The position numbers were made by a program, and so were the translations under genes. A model generated the notes under the pieces. The model saw only the letters and a list, made by a program, of their open reading frames with translations. It was not told the DNA's origin and ran no database searches. A DNA stretch of 5,845 nucleotides from Bacteroidales bacterium (lineage in GTDB: Bacteria; Bacteroidota; Bacteroidia; Bacteroidales; VadinHA17). The stretch is taken from contig JAAZAP010000030.1 of assembly GCA_012514255.1 (NCBI GenBank), positions 1 to 5,845 on the forward strand. Reading direction: 5' to 3'. Numbering within the stretch: the first letter of the stretch is position 1; every line of letters starts with the position of its first letter. Below are positions 1 to 5,587 of the stretch, one piece after another.

Positions 1-273
1 ATTGGCGGTTTCAGGATGATTGACGGCACGGAGGCTGATGATAAGATAATAGCCGTGCTCCATAACGACGCAGTCTACGGTGAATATGCTGACATAAGGG
101 ACTGTCCGCCGATTGCCATAGAGAGGCTTAAGCATTACTTCCTGACATACAAGGATATACCGGGCGAGAAGCGGCGTGTAAGTATAGCTGAGATGTATGA
201 CGCAAACGAGGCACGTGAGGTGATAAGGCGCTCAATGAATGATTATGACCGGGCTTTCCCATGGAGACATTAG
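1..273 (+). CDS. ppa: Inorganic pyrophosphatase (family I), C-terminal part, cut by left window edge
   Basis: This cytoplasmic enzyme hydrolyses pyrophosphate to two phosphates with Mg2+ and so pulls biosynthetic reactions such as DNA, RNA and aminoacyl-tRNA synthesis forward. The frame is open from base 1, and the ATG at 16 is an internal methionine, so about 90 C-terminal residues are visible. The segment MIDGTEADDK aligns without gaps to the E. coli PPase segment with Asp97, Asp102 and Lys104: both Asp and the Lys are present. Further on, FLTYKDI matches the family's HYKDL segment, whose Tyr and Lys bind phosphate. The C-terminus (AREVIRRSMNDYDRAF) is the expected terminal helix. The stop is TAG at 271-273. 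No clear terminator follows; only a short CCCGCGGG palindrome lies just downstream. The family call is firm. The N-terminal half cannot be judged from this window. Confidence 0.93.
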   Translation: MGGFRMIDGTEADDKIIAVLHNDAVYGEYADIRDCPPIAIERLKHYFLTYKDIPGEKRRVSIAEMYDANEAREVIRRSMNDYDRAFPWRH

Positions 274-487
274 CCTGCCCGCGGGAATGCATGATTGAGC
301 CGCCAAATGACAATTTCGGAAGCTATAAAAAGGATTTGTTGCAGTTTCATTGACGAACAGGGCTATAAGTTGATGATCATGCTTTAGTTTTTGATCAAAG
401 GTTATGTAGTTCTCCCCGCATGCCCTATTTTTGGAGAATACATTATACCTTCAGGTAATTAGTTTTAGACTGGGAGGAACTTTTAAA
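274..487. other. Intergenic region upstream of siaC-like gene
   Basis: This 214-nt non-coding gap separates the pyrophosphatase from the siaC-like gene. It holds a 10-bp perfect palindrome TTTGATCAAA at 390-399, just upstream of the candidate promoter of the next gene, which could be an operator or chance. No convincing terminator with a T-run was found behind the pyrophosphatase, and no protein-like open frame is seen. Confidence 0.5.
403..433 (+). promoter_or_regulatory. Candidate Bacteroidota promoter of siaC-like gene
   Basis: TATTTTTG at 426-433 is an exact match to the Bacteroidota -7 consensus TAnnTTTG. The -33 element is weak: TATG at 403-406, 19 nt upstream, against a consensus of TTTG. 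Transcription would start near 440, giving a leader of about 48 nt that includes the GGGAGG ribosome-binding site. The weak -33 box and the nearby TTTGATCAAA palindrome might mean activator-dependent or regulated expression; this is inference. Confidence 0.42.
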
Positions 488-949
488 ATGGAAAAACTAA
501 CAGACTTATTAATCGAAAAGACTTCGAAGACTCCGCGGATAGAGCTTAAATTCACCAGCGGAGAGATTTTACTATCGGGCAGATCACTGCCGGAAAACGC
601 CACCAGGGTCTATGAACCGGTGCTCAACTGGGTAAACAACTATGTTATCCAACCCCAGCCGGTTACAAACCTCAGGCTCAATGTGGAATATTTCAATACC
701 TCCTCCTCACTGTGGATCAGCAAGATTGTCAAAACCCTGACCAGGATAAACAATCCCGATTACCGTCTGATGGTACATATATATATCCCGCTGGAGGAGT
801 ATGATGACATGAAACGGTCAGCTGATATCCGTGATTCATTCACTCCGATAACGGATATCCTGCAGGATTCAATTCCGGAAGTAAGTCTTAAACTGTATGC
901 CACCGATGATGCCTCCAAGGTAATCCGTGACGCACTCGTACTCTTCTAG
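488..949 (+). CDS. SiaC-family regulatory phosphoprotein (DUF1987)
   Basis: This 153-aa cytoplasmic protein belongs to the DUF1987/SiaC family. In Pseudomonas aeruginosa, SiaC is phosphorylated on a threonine by the kinase SiaB and dephosphorylated by the PP2C-like phosphatase SiaA; the unphosphorylated form binds and activates the diguanylate cyclase SiaD. Here the family signature YFNTSSS is at residues 68-74, and Thr71 is the likely equivalent of the phosphorylated threonine. The opening segment with FTSGEILLSGRSLPENA (22-38) is also typical. The ATG at 488 is chosen because GGGAGG (472-477) sits 10 nt upstream and because family members start about here; the frame stays open back to a TTG at 431, which would add 19 unlikely residues. 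No siaA, siaB or cyclase gene is next to it in the window, so the partners are unknown. Length is normal. The family call is strong, the partner and output are inferred only. Confidence 0.87.
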   Translation: MEKLTDLLIEKTSKTPRIELKFTSGEILLSGRSLPENATRVYEPVLNWVNNYVIQPQPVTNLRLNVEYFNTSSSLWISKIVKTLTRINNPDYRLMVHIYIPLEEYDDMKRSADIRDSFTPITDILQDSIPEVSLKLYATDDASKVIRDALVLF

Positions 950-966
950 GATCCTTTTCTTGCACC

Positions 967-983
967 CAGGCTAAATTAGCCTG
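967..983. repeat. 17-bp perfect palindrome (8-1-8)
   Basis: CAGGCTAA-A-TTAGCCTG lies 17 nt after the siaC-like stop codon. As RNA it could fold with a 6-bp stem and 5-nt loop. What follows is A-rich rather than T-rich, so it is not a standard intrinsic terminator on the + strand. It may be a weak terminator, an mRNA 3'-end stabiliser or a protein-binding site. Confidence 0.6.
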
Positions 984-1022
984 ACAAAAATCTAAAATTT
1001 AGTCAAGTTTTTACCTGCTTTA

Positions 1023-1045
1023 GTCAAAACTGATCTGGTTTTGAC
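1023..1045. repeat. Inverted repeat 8-7-8
   Basis: GTCAAAAC (1023-1030) and GTTTTGAC (1038-1045) are perfect reverse complements around a 7-nt spacer. The left arm overlaps the second copy of a TTTAGTCAA direct repeat (998-1006 and 1019-1027, 21 bp apart, two helical turns). The arrangement resembles a regulator-binding array; no particular regulator is indicated. Confidence 0.5.
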
Positions 1046-1072
1046 CAACGCCATGATTCAGGTCGTGAGTTC

Positions 1073-1104
1073 CCTGTTAGCTTAAGTGAATCACTTAAAC
1101 CAGG
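1073..1104. repeat. Palindrome 8-1-8 within a longer imperfect hairpin
   Basis: TTAAGTGA-A-TCACTTAA (1082-1098) is a perfect 17-bp palindrome with the same 8-1-8 layout and central A as the one at 967-983. It is flanked by CCTG (1073-1076) and CAGG (1101-1104), which also pair, giving an interrupted hairpin of about 32 nt. It sits about 60 bp upstream of the -33 box of the next gene, a plausible place for an activator or repressor site. Confidence 0.55.
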
Positions 1105-1156
1105 TGACCAATCCTTTCCGAATCGCTCTAAATGTCCATAAAATGGGACTTAGCGA

Positions 1157-1188
1157 TTTGTTCATCCTTTATGTTGACCGTATATTTG
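1157..1188 (+). promoter_or_regulatory. Strong Bacteroidota-type promoter
   Basis: TTTG (1157-1160), a 20-nt spacer and TATATTTG (1181-1188) match the Bacteroidota housekeeping promoter consensus TTTG-N(19-21)-TAnnTTTG exactly. The start of transcription is expected near 1195, leaving a leader of about 17 nt before the ATG at 1212. The right arm of an imperfect AATCGCT/AGCGATT hairpin overlaps the -33 box, which could couple a regulator to this promoter. Confidence 0.72.
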
Positions 1189-1211
1189 GTATGAATTGCA
1201 GCTGACAGACA

Positions 1212-1709
1212 ATGAGAAAAAAGACGGTATACAAAATATTCAGGATCATGGTGCTCTGCGGATTCAGATTCTTCAGATACCTGTGGGAAACAGGCATCAG
1301 CAGTGATGCTGGCCTGGTAATACTGTCATCTCATGAAGGAGCCAACTGGGGTTGCAGCGGGTTCAGGAGTGCCAGGACCCTCATCAATCTCCGCAGGCTT
1401 GATCTTATAAGACACCTGGAAATGTTCGTCAGTTCACTGGTTAACCTGCTACCCCAGGGTGCAAGTTTTGTCGGATGCTTTGAGCAGCACAGGGATGGAT
1501 GTGGCAGGGAAGCCTGTCATGGAAGCAATACAGGGTTGTTGAAAAGGATTACGGGGAACGGCGCGGGACCCCGTCAGCACCTGAGCAGTGACAGAGTTTT
1601 CGCACTGTTTGAGAACAGCGGCCTGGTGATCATCAACATGAAGGAGATAAGCGGACTGACCTATTTTCATGGTATCAAGATGACTGACCGGCTGACTTCC
1701 GGAGCATGA
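1212..1709 (+). CDS. Solo domain protein resembling the N-terminal part of long Bacteroidota sugar transferases; function unknown
   Basis: This is a 165-aa protein with no signal peptide lipobox; the basic N-terminus and hydrophobic residues 9-24 could touch the membrane. From about residue 34 it resembles, from memory, the domain that precedes the catalytic part of long Bacteroidota polyprenyl-phosphate sugar transferases. LVILSS (35-40) fits the family's SLVLSTTT strand. LINLRRLDLIRHL (57-69) fits its NLRRINDIR helix. LPQGASFVGCFE (80-91) fits LPDGGVFIGCVE. LSSDRVFALFENSGLVII (124-141) fits LSRAETLGRLYSCGFEIV, followed by LTYFHGIK (149-156). The central stretch of the family (hydrophobic hairpin and basic linker) is nearly absent, and there is no catalytic sugar transferase domain after it. 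The ATG at 1212 lies about 17 nt after the predicted transcription start. It may be a regulatory or scaffold remnant in polysaccharide synthesis, or a decaying gene. The homology is a judgement by eye. Confidence 0.6.
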   Translation: MRKKTVYKIFRIMVLCGFRFFRYLWETGISSDAGLVILSSHEGANWGCSGFRSARTLINLRRLDLIRHLEMFVSSLVNLLPQGASFVGCFEQHRDGCGREACHGSNTGLLKRITGNGAGPRQHLSSDRVFALFENSGLVIINMKEISGLTYFHGIKMTDRLTSGA

Positions 1710-1759
1710 AAAGTTGAATTAACAAAATACATTATTAGTAAGGACTAAAACACTGGATC

Positions 1760-1894
1760 ATGAAAACTTACTATCAGATCTCATCGGAAGTGACCGGGAA
1801 GGTGCTCCTGAGACGCAGAAAAATTGCCAGGGCATTGCGCTGGTGGTTGAATGAAAATGGATACAATTATAAATATGTATTCTTTTCGGCATAA
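1760..1894 (+). CDS. Possible 44-aa basic small protein
   Basis: The frame starts at ATG 1760, 50 nt after the preceding gene, and ends with TAA at 1892-1894. The product begins MKTYYQISSE, has a strongly basic centre LLRRRKIARALRWWL (residues 16-30) and an aromatic tail with several Tyr and Phe. The centre would form an amphipathic, Arg-rich helix. There is no signal peptide. The only ribosome-binding hint is an AAGGA around 1740-1744, rather far from the start. It would be read from the same transcript as the solo domain gene and the lipoprotein after it. I recognise no family. The composition (coherent basic helix, aromatic end) argues for a real small protein, the short length against certainty. 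Confidence 0.38.
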   Translation: MKTYYQISSEVTGKVLLRRRKIARALRWWLNENGYNYKYVFFSA

Positions 1895-1949
1895 AAAAAT
1901 ATTGAGGGCTCTCCCGATGTGGAGACTCCTGGCAAAAATCCGAACAGAT

Positions 1950-2357
1950 ATGAAAATCATGAAAGCAACATATCTTTTGATACCTGTTTTATTGATACTT
2001 GTGGCTTCCTGTAGCACCGCGAGCAAGACTGCCACAGAGCCTGATGAGGATAAGCTTTATGTCACCAGGATGTATATTGGTGACTTTGAGGACTTCAGGC
2101 ACACGGCTCCGGAGAAACTGGGCGAGCCTCACCTGATCTGGATCAAGACATCACGTGACAGCACTTTTGGTAAAATCTCTGCCTACAGTAAGGATTGCGG
2201 ATTCCGTGATGGCGACAGGCTCTATCTGCGCAGGAAATACGTCACTCCCGGGATATTCGGGTACTGGATGTACCAGATAGAGAATGATTCATCAGTGTTC
2301 TACCGCGTTTGTGAGTATCAGAACGACAGGAAGGTGCTGGTCCAGAGCTGGTATTGA
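1950..2357 (+). CDS. Small lipoprotein of unknown function
   Basis: Starting at ATG 1950 (MKIMKATYLL) the product is 135 aa, with a second possible start at 1959. A positively charged tip and hydrophobic core lead to the lipobox VASC, with Cys21 as the lipidated residue, so the mature protein of about 115 aa should be anchored in the inner or, more often in Bacteroidota, the outer membrane facing the periplasm. The frame is open back to 1851, but that extension overlaps the small gene before it and would bury the signal peptide, so it is rejected. The mature part is soluble-looking, with basic/aromatic stretches such as RLYLRRKYV and IFGYWMYQIE that suggest a small beta-rich fold. It has two further cysteines (in KDCGF and RVCEY) that could form a disulphide. 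No family is recognised. It probably shares a transcript with the two genes before it. Confidence 0.72.
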   Translation: MKIMKATYLLIPVLLILVASCSTASKTATEPDEDKLYVTRMYIGDFEDFRHTAPEKLGEPHLIWIKTSRDSTFGKISAYSKDCGFRDGDRLYLRRKYVTPGIFGYWMYQIENDSSVFYRVCEYQNDRKVLVQSWY

Positions 2358-2403
2358 TTTGTACTGTGCATATAATTCCGGGAGCCTTCTGAATTGCACC
2401 TGC

Positions 2404-2586
2404 TCATCTCAGTTTCTTCTGGGAGCTGTCGCGGTATACCCTGTTGATGCCGTCAGCCCTGTGGCTGCCTTTCTGAAAAATGGTGTTCTTCATATCGTTG
2501 ACTGAGTCGCTGTAGGCCGGGCATACTGCACGGTTACAGGATGCAAGAAGGAGAAGAACCAGTGCAACCAAAACAACTTTTTTCAT
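2404..2586 (-). CDS. Tiny lipoprotein (60 aa)
   Basis: Read on the - strand from ATG 2586-2584 to the TGA at 2406-2404. The signal peptide MKKVVLVALVLLLL ends in a classical lipobox LASC with Cys17 as lipid anchor. The mature part is only 44 residues, polar and basic, with a second cysteine in CPAYSDS (residues 22-28). Small lipoproteins with a CPAY segment shortly after the lipid anchor are common in Bacteroidota and have no assigned function that I know of. The frame extends upstream to 2691 but that would put 35 residues before the signal peptide; the lipobox and the promoter at 2592-2623 both argue for this short form. The gene converges with the lipoprotein gene ending at 2357, with 46 nt between the two stop codons. 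Confidence 0.72.
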   Translation of the reverse strand: MKKVVLVALVLLLLASCNRAVCPAYSDSVNDMKNTIFQKGSHRADGINRVYRDSSQKKLR

Positions 2587-2591
2587 ACCTG

Positions 2592-2623
2592 CAAATTTAG
2601 GAATTCCTTTCCGGTAAAGCAAA
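2592..2623 (-). promoter_or_regulatory. Bacteroidota promoter of the tiny lipoprotein gene
   Basis: On the - strand TTTG (2623-2620), a 20-nt spacer and TAAATTTG (2599-2592) match the consensus exactly. The start codon begins at 2586, only 5 nt after the -7 box, so transcription should start at or within a few bases of the ATG, giving a leaderless or nearly leaderless message. Confidence 0.68.
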
Positions 2624-2699
2624 GGCCCGCCGGGCAGTACAAAGCTTCGGTGGAGCCGGAGCTCATCATGTACTATGTCTGCTGACTGCAATTATTTTC

Positions 2700-2707
2700 T
2701 ATTTTTG
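2700..2707 (+). promoter_or_regulatory. Candidate -7 box upstream of C69 peptidase gene
   Basis: TATTTTTG is an exact TAnnTTTG match. No good TTTG lies 19-21 nt upstream; the nearest is TATG at 2674-2677, 22 nt away. If used, the leader of the peptidase mRNA would be about 115 nt. The rest of the 241-nt gap 2587-2827 holds only small inverted repeats such as CATAT-AACA-ATATG (2777-2790). Confidence 0.3.
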
Positions 2708-2827
2708 TCAGTAAGGATATGCTGACCTGTGAGATGACCCGTCAGATCATTGATTCACGCCGGGATTAGACACGGGCATATAACAATATGTGATCAAAAA
2801 CATTCTTTCAACCCAGAAACTTACCCC

Positions 2828-4474
2828 ATGAACAAGATCCACTACATTATCATTGCGCTTCTCACAGCCATCCTGGTACCTGTTCCGGGAGCCTTGAGCT
2901 GTACGATCGTAGCCGCCGGGAAAAAGGCAACTGCTGACGGTTCGGTGATTATTTCGCATACTGACACCGGCCCTGACTCCAGGATTTATTATGCTCCGGG
3001 AAAAACTTACCGGCCGGGAGAGAAAGCCCCTGTTTACTGGGGCATCCAGGATGCCGGTCGACCCCTTGAGGATGACGGAGAGGTCCTTGGATTCATTCCT
3101 CAGGTGAGGAAAACATACGGTTATTTCCATTCGGCTTACTCTCATATGAATGAGGTGCAGCTGGGTATAGCTGAGAGCACCACGGCGCAGCGACCTGAGC
3201 TGGTGTGTACCCGTGAAGGGGGGAAGCAGATCATGACCATTGAGCAGGCCATGATCTTCGCCCTGCAGAGGTGTGACAAAGCCAGAGAGGCGGTGCTCCT
3301 CATCGGCGATCTCATGACCCGTTACGGTTTTCTGCCATCGAGTGGTGGCGGTTCAGAGACGCTGGTGATTGCTGATACGGAAGAGGCCTGGATTTTCGAG
3401 GTCTTCGGGGTGGGTGATGGATGGGAGCCCGGTAACGGCAGACCAGGGGCCATCTGGGCGGCACAAAGGCTGCCCGACGACCAGGCTACAATGGTCCCCA
3501 ACTGGAGCATCATCAAGGAAATCAAAGCCGGAGACAAGAGTCAGTTCCTTGTCTCTGACAACTATATGCAGGAGGCAATTGACAGAGGGTGGTATGACCC
3601 TGCCTCAGGCAAACCTTTCATCTGGCAGGAGGCTTACTGCCCGCTGCCAGAGGAGTATGCAACCAGCCGCTTCTGGCTATTCTACTCCACCTTCATGCCC
3701 AACCTGAAACAGTGGCCTGACAGGAAGCTCGATCCGGCCAACCCGTATAAGGGTATGCAGCCCTATTACCAGGTGGTGGAGCCTCTCTCAATTTATCCCT
3801 TTGCTGCTGTTCCTGAGAAGAAGATATCAGTCCGGGATGTAATTGCCTTCCAGCGGTCAACCTTCGAGGGTACCATCTATGACATGACCTCCTATCCGGA
3901 GTGGCTGGTACCGGACGGGAATGGAGGTTATGTAAAGAGTCCGCTGGCTACCCCTTTTCCCGGGAGTGAGATGCGGAAGCTGATCAAACAGACCTACAGA
4001 AGGCCGGTAGCCCGTCACCGTGGTCATTACGGAATGGTGATGCAGCTGCGCCACTGGCTGCCTGATGCCATTGGCGGGGTATACTGGGTTTACCTCGACA
4101 ATCCCTATTTCAGCCCCTATGTGCCTATTTATGCCGGGAATCTCTCTGTGGCCGGGACCTACAATCTATATGATCCGGAGAAGTATGACGAACGCTCCGC
4201 CCGGTGGGCGATCGATTTCGTCGATAACCTTGCCAACCTTCAGTTCAGGGATATCGCCACCGATGTGAGGGAGGCAAGGGATCCTTTTGAGGAGGAACTG
4301 TTTGCTTCGCAGGAGAAGGTTGAGGCGGAAGCCCTGATAATTTACAGGGAGGATCAGGGTGCAGCACGCAGGTTCCTGACCGCTTATTCCGACGAAAAGA
4401 TGAACCGGGTCACTGAGATGTTCCTGGAGCTGAGGGACCAGATCATCACGCGTTACACCAATAACCGGGAGTAG
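2828..4474 (+). CDS. Secreted dipeptidase, peptidase family C69 (PepD-type Ntn hydrolase)
   Basis: This 548-aa exported enzyme belongs to the C69 dipeptidases, Ntn hydrolases that cleave dipeptides with the side chain of an N-terminal cysteine exposed by processing. Residues 1-24 form a signal peptide (hydrophobic IIIALLTAILV, then PVPGALS). Cys25 begins the family's CTIVAAGKKATADGS segment and is the expected nucleophile, followed by the usual SHTDT stretch (43-47). NEVQLGIAEST (108-118) and ETLVIADTEEAWIFEV (177-192) are the next two family landmarks. The length is normal and no frame break is seen. ATG 2828 is chosen because the signal peptide follows directly; the open frame reaches back to TTG 2750 but adds 26 unlikely residues. 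It probably works in the periplasm on peptides taken up or released from the wall. It appears to be transcribed alone; the next gene has its own promoter 143 nt on. Confidence 0.92.
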   Translation: MNKIHYIIIALLTAILVPVPGALSCTIVAAGKKATADGSVIISHTDTGPDSRIYYAPGKTYRPGEKAPVYWGIQDAGRPLEDDGEVLGFIPQVRKTYGYFHSAYSHMNEVQLGIAESTTAQRPELVCTREGGKQIMTIEQAMIFALQRCDKAREAVLLIGDLMTRYGFLPSSGGGSETLVIADTEEAWIFEVFGVGDGWEPGNGRPGAIWAAQRLPDDQATMVPNWSIIKEIKAGDKSQFLVSDNYMQEAIDRGWYDPASGKPFIWQEAYCPLPEEYATSRFWLFYSTFMPNLKQWPDRKLDPANPYKGMQPYYQVVEPLSIYPFAAVPEKKISVRDVIAFQRSTFEGTIYDMTSYPEWLVPDGNGGYVKSPLATPFPGSEMRKLIKQTYRRPVARHRGHYGMVMQLRHWLPDAIGGVYWVYLDNPYFSPYVPIYAGNLSVAGTYNLYDPEKYDERSARWAIDFVDNLANLQFRDIATDVREARDPFEEELFASQEKVEAEALIIYREDQGAARRFLTAYSDEKMNRVTEMFLELRDQIITRYTNNRE

Positions 4475-4559
4475 CAGTAACTGAAAAGCACTCTTTTCGA
4501 TGCCCGGATCATGTTCCTGAAGTTGATCGGAAAAAAGCAGAATATGATCCGCAATATGG

Positions 4560-4589
4560 TTTGTGCAATTAATAAGAAGGGTAAATTTA
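4560..4589 (+). promoter_or_regulatory. Promoter of the PurC-like gene
   Basis: TTTG (4560-4563), an 18-nt spacer and TAAATTTA (4582-4589) match the Bacteroidota consensus except for the last base of the -7 box. Transcription would begin near 4596, about 22 nt before the ATG at 4618. The leader is A-rich (ACTAAACAAAAAACTACCT) without a Shine-Dalgarno sequence, typical for well-translated Bacteroidota genes. Confidence 0.5.
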
Positions 4590-4617
4590 CAGGTCACAAC
4601 TAAACAAAAAACTACCT

Positions 4618-5451
4618 ATGAAAGAAGAGAACCTTGTATATCGCGGAAAATCCAAGGATGTTTTTCAAATTACTGATGGCCCCTACGCCGGTAAGTACCG
4701 ATTTGTCTTTACTGACAGGGGAACAGGGTACATTGAGAACGGGAAGATCATATTTGATCCGGGTTATGATACTGTAGTGGGCGAGATACCCGGGAAGGGA
4801 GCCATCGCTTGCAGATTTGCCACATATTTCTTTAAACTTCTGAAAGAGAAAGGTATTCCTTCACATTACATTGAGACCATCAATGATAATGAGATGATAG
4901 TGGAGCCGGCCATCCCGTTGTCAATGGAGGTGCAGGGTCAGGTTTTCCCCGGATCGGGTCCCCTTACCAATCTTGAGTTCACCTGGAGAAATAATGCCAC
5001 AGGCAGTTTCTGGAGGCGCTATCCCTTTGTGAAACCCTGCATGAATGTCCACAGGGTTGTTGAAGCATGGACGAAGGGTGACAGTGACATCCTGATCACT
5101 CTTGAGGCACTGGAAGCCACGGGTGCCATGAGCAGGGAGGATTTAAGGCAGAGCGTTAACCTGGTAATGGAGATTGCTGCAATAGTCTCTGCCGAGTTTG
5201 AATCGAAGGGCCTGCATGTAATTGACGGCAAGTTTGAACTGGGCAGGCTGAAATACGGAGACGGTAAGATTGTGATCATAGACGAAATATCCCCTGATGT
5301 GCTTCGCGTCTGCAAGGGCTATCAGCCTGATGAGAAAGGTGACTGTATGGTATATAGCCGGTGCGCTGTTACAAACTTCTCTGAAGGAAGGAGGACAATT
5401 AAGAACAGAAACCAGGTCTCAGCAGCCGATTTTATAAATGTTTTCCTTTAG
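4618..5451 (+). CDS. SAICAR synthetase-like protein (PurC family, divergent)
   Basis: The family's known member PurC joins CAIR and aspartate with ATP to make SAICAR in purine synthesis. This 277-aa cytoplasmic protein shows the fold's landmarks in order: the glycine-rich ATP loop LVYRGKSKDVFQ (6-17), IPGKGAIACRFATYFF (57-72), GIPSHYIE (79-86), WRNNATGSFWRRY (123-135, equivalent to the RNYAAGSLWKR segment), VIDGKFELG (201-209, matching the second family signature) and the metal/ATP motif DEISPD (222-227). Deviations are clear. The usual DP motif after the substrate loop (as in KNDAMHDP of E. coli) is replaced by TKGDSDILIT (152-161). The usual RFW after SPD is replaced by VLRV. The C-terminal third is unusual, with CKGYQPDEKGDCMVYSRC. 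It could be a true but distant SAICAR synthetase or a relative acting on another carboxylate and amine. It has its own promoter and its own terminator. Confidence 0.72.
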   Translation: MKEENLVYRGKSKDVFQITDGPYAGKYRFVFTDRGTGYIENGKIIFDPGYDTVVGEIPGKGAIACRFATYFFKLLKEKGIPSHYIETINDNEMIVEPAIPLSMEVQGQVFPGSGPLTNLEFTWRNNATGSFWRRYPFVKPCMNVHRVVEAWTKGDSDILITLEALEATGAMSREDLRQSVNLVMEIAAIVSAEFESKGLHVIDGKFELGRLKYGDGKIVIIDEISPDVLRVCKGYQPDEKGDCMVYSRCAVTNFSEGRRTIKNRNQVSAADFINVFL

Positions 5452-5535
5452 AGGCAATTGAGGAGACGAAGTGACAGGTACTGCTGACCGCGGATCGGGA
5501 AGTGTCCGGAGCGGAAGAGCGCGCACCTGTTTGGT

Positions 5536-5568
5536 CGGGATTACGCTCTCTTCGTTCGCGTGATCCCG
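5536..5568. repeat. 11-bp stem hairpin, REP-like
   Basis: CGGGATTACGC (5536-5546) pairs with GCGTGATCCCG (5558-5568) over 11 bp with one G-T wobble, around an 11-nt loop. No T-run follows, so it is not an intrinsic terminator. It could be an extragenic palindromic repeat, an mRNA 3'-end stabiliser for the PurC-like transcript, or part of a small RNA. Confidence 0.55.
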
Positions 5569-5587
5569 GTTGGGGGGATGACTATAG

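Larger units (their letters stand above)
950..1211. other. Palindrome-rich intergenic region
   Basis: This 262-nt stretch has no credible gene but contains a series of inverted repeats: CAGGCTAA-A-TTAGCCTG (967-983), CTAAA-A-TTTAG (992-1002), GTCAAAAC/GTTTTGAC around a 7-nt spacer (1023-1045), TTAAGTGA-A-TCACTTAA (1082-1098) and an imperfect AATCGCT/AGCGATT hairpin (about 1123-1158) that runs into the promoter of the next gene. The first may help end the siaC transcript, but it has no T-run directly after it. The rest could be operators for dimeric regulators or a structured RNA. I do not recognise a known riboswitch or ncRNA. Confidence 0.6.

Noticed and set aside
950..1211. CRISPR-like array or integron attC site
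   Set aside because: The repeats are different palindromes, not copies of one unit, and no regular spacer pattern or integrase is present.
1851..1949. N-terminal extension of the lipoprotein to 1851
   Set aside because: It would place 33 residues before a clear signal peptide and overlaps the 44-codon frame; the start at 1950 fits the lipobox.
2284..2505. Open frame of 73 codons on the + strand
   Set aside because: Overlaps the end of one lipoprotein gene and the antisense of another, both better supported.
2747..3145. Open frame of 132 codons on the - strand
   Set aside because: Antisense to the start of the C69 gene; the composition is that of a shadow frame and no motif is seen.
3369..3707. 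Open frame of 112 codons on the + strand inside the C69 gene
   Set aside because: Out of frame inside a gene with clear family motifs; Ser/Arg/Pro-rich shadow translation.
4166..4597. Open frame of 143 codons on the - strand
   Set aside because: Mostly antisense to the well-supported C69 peptidase, with no domain, signal peptide or promoter of its own.
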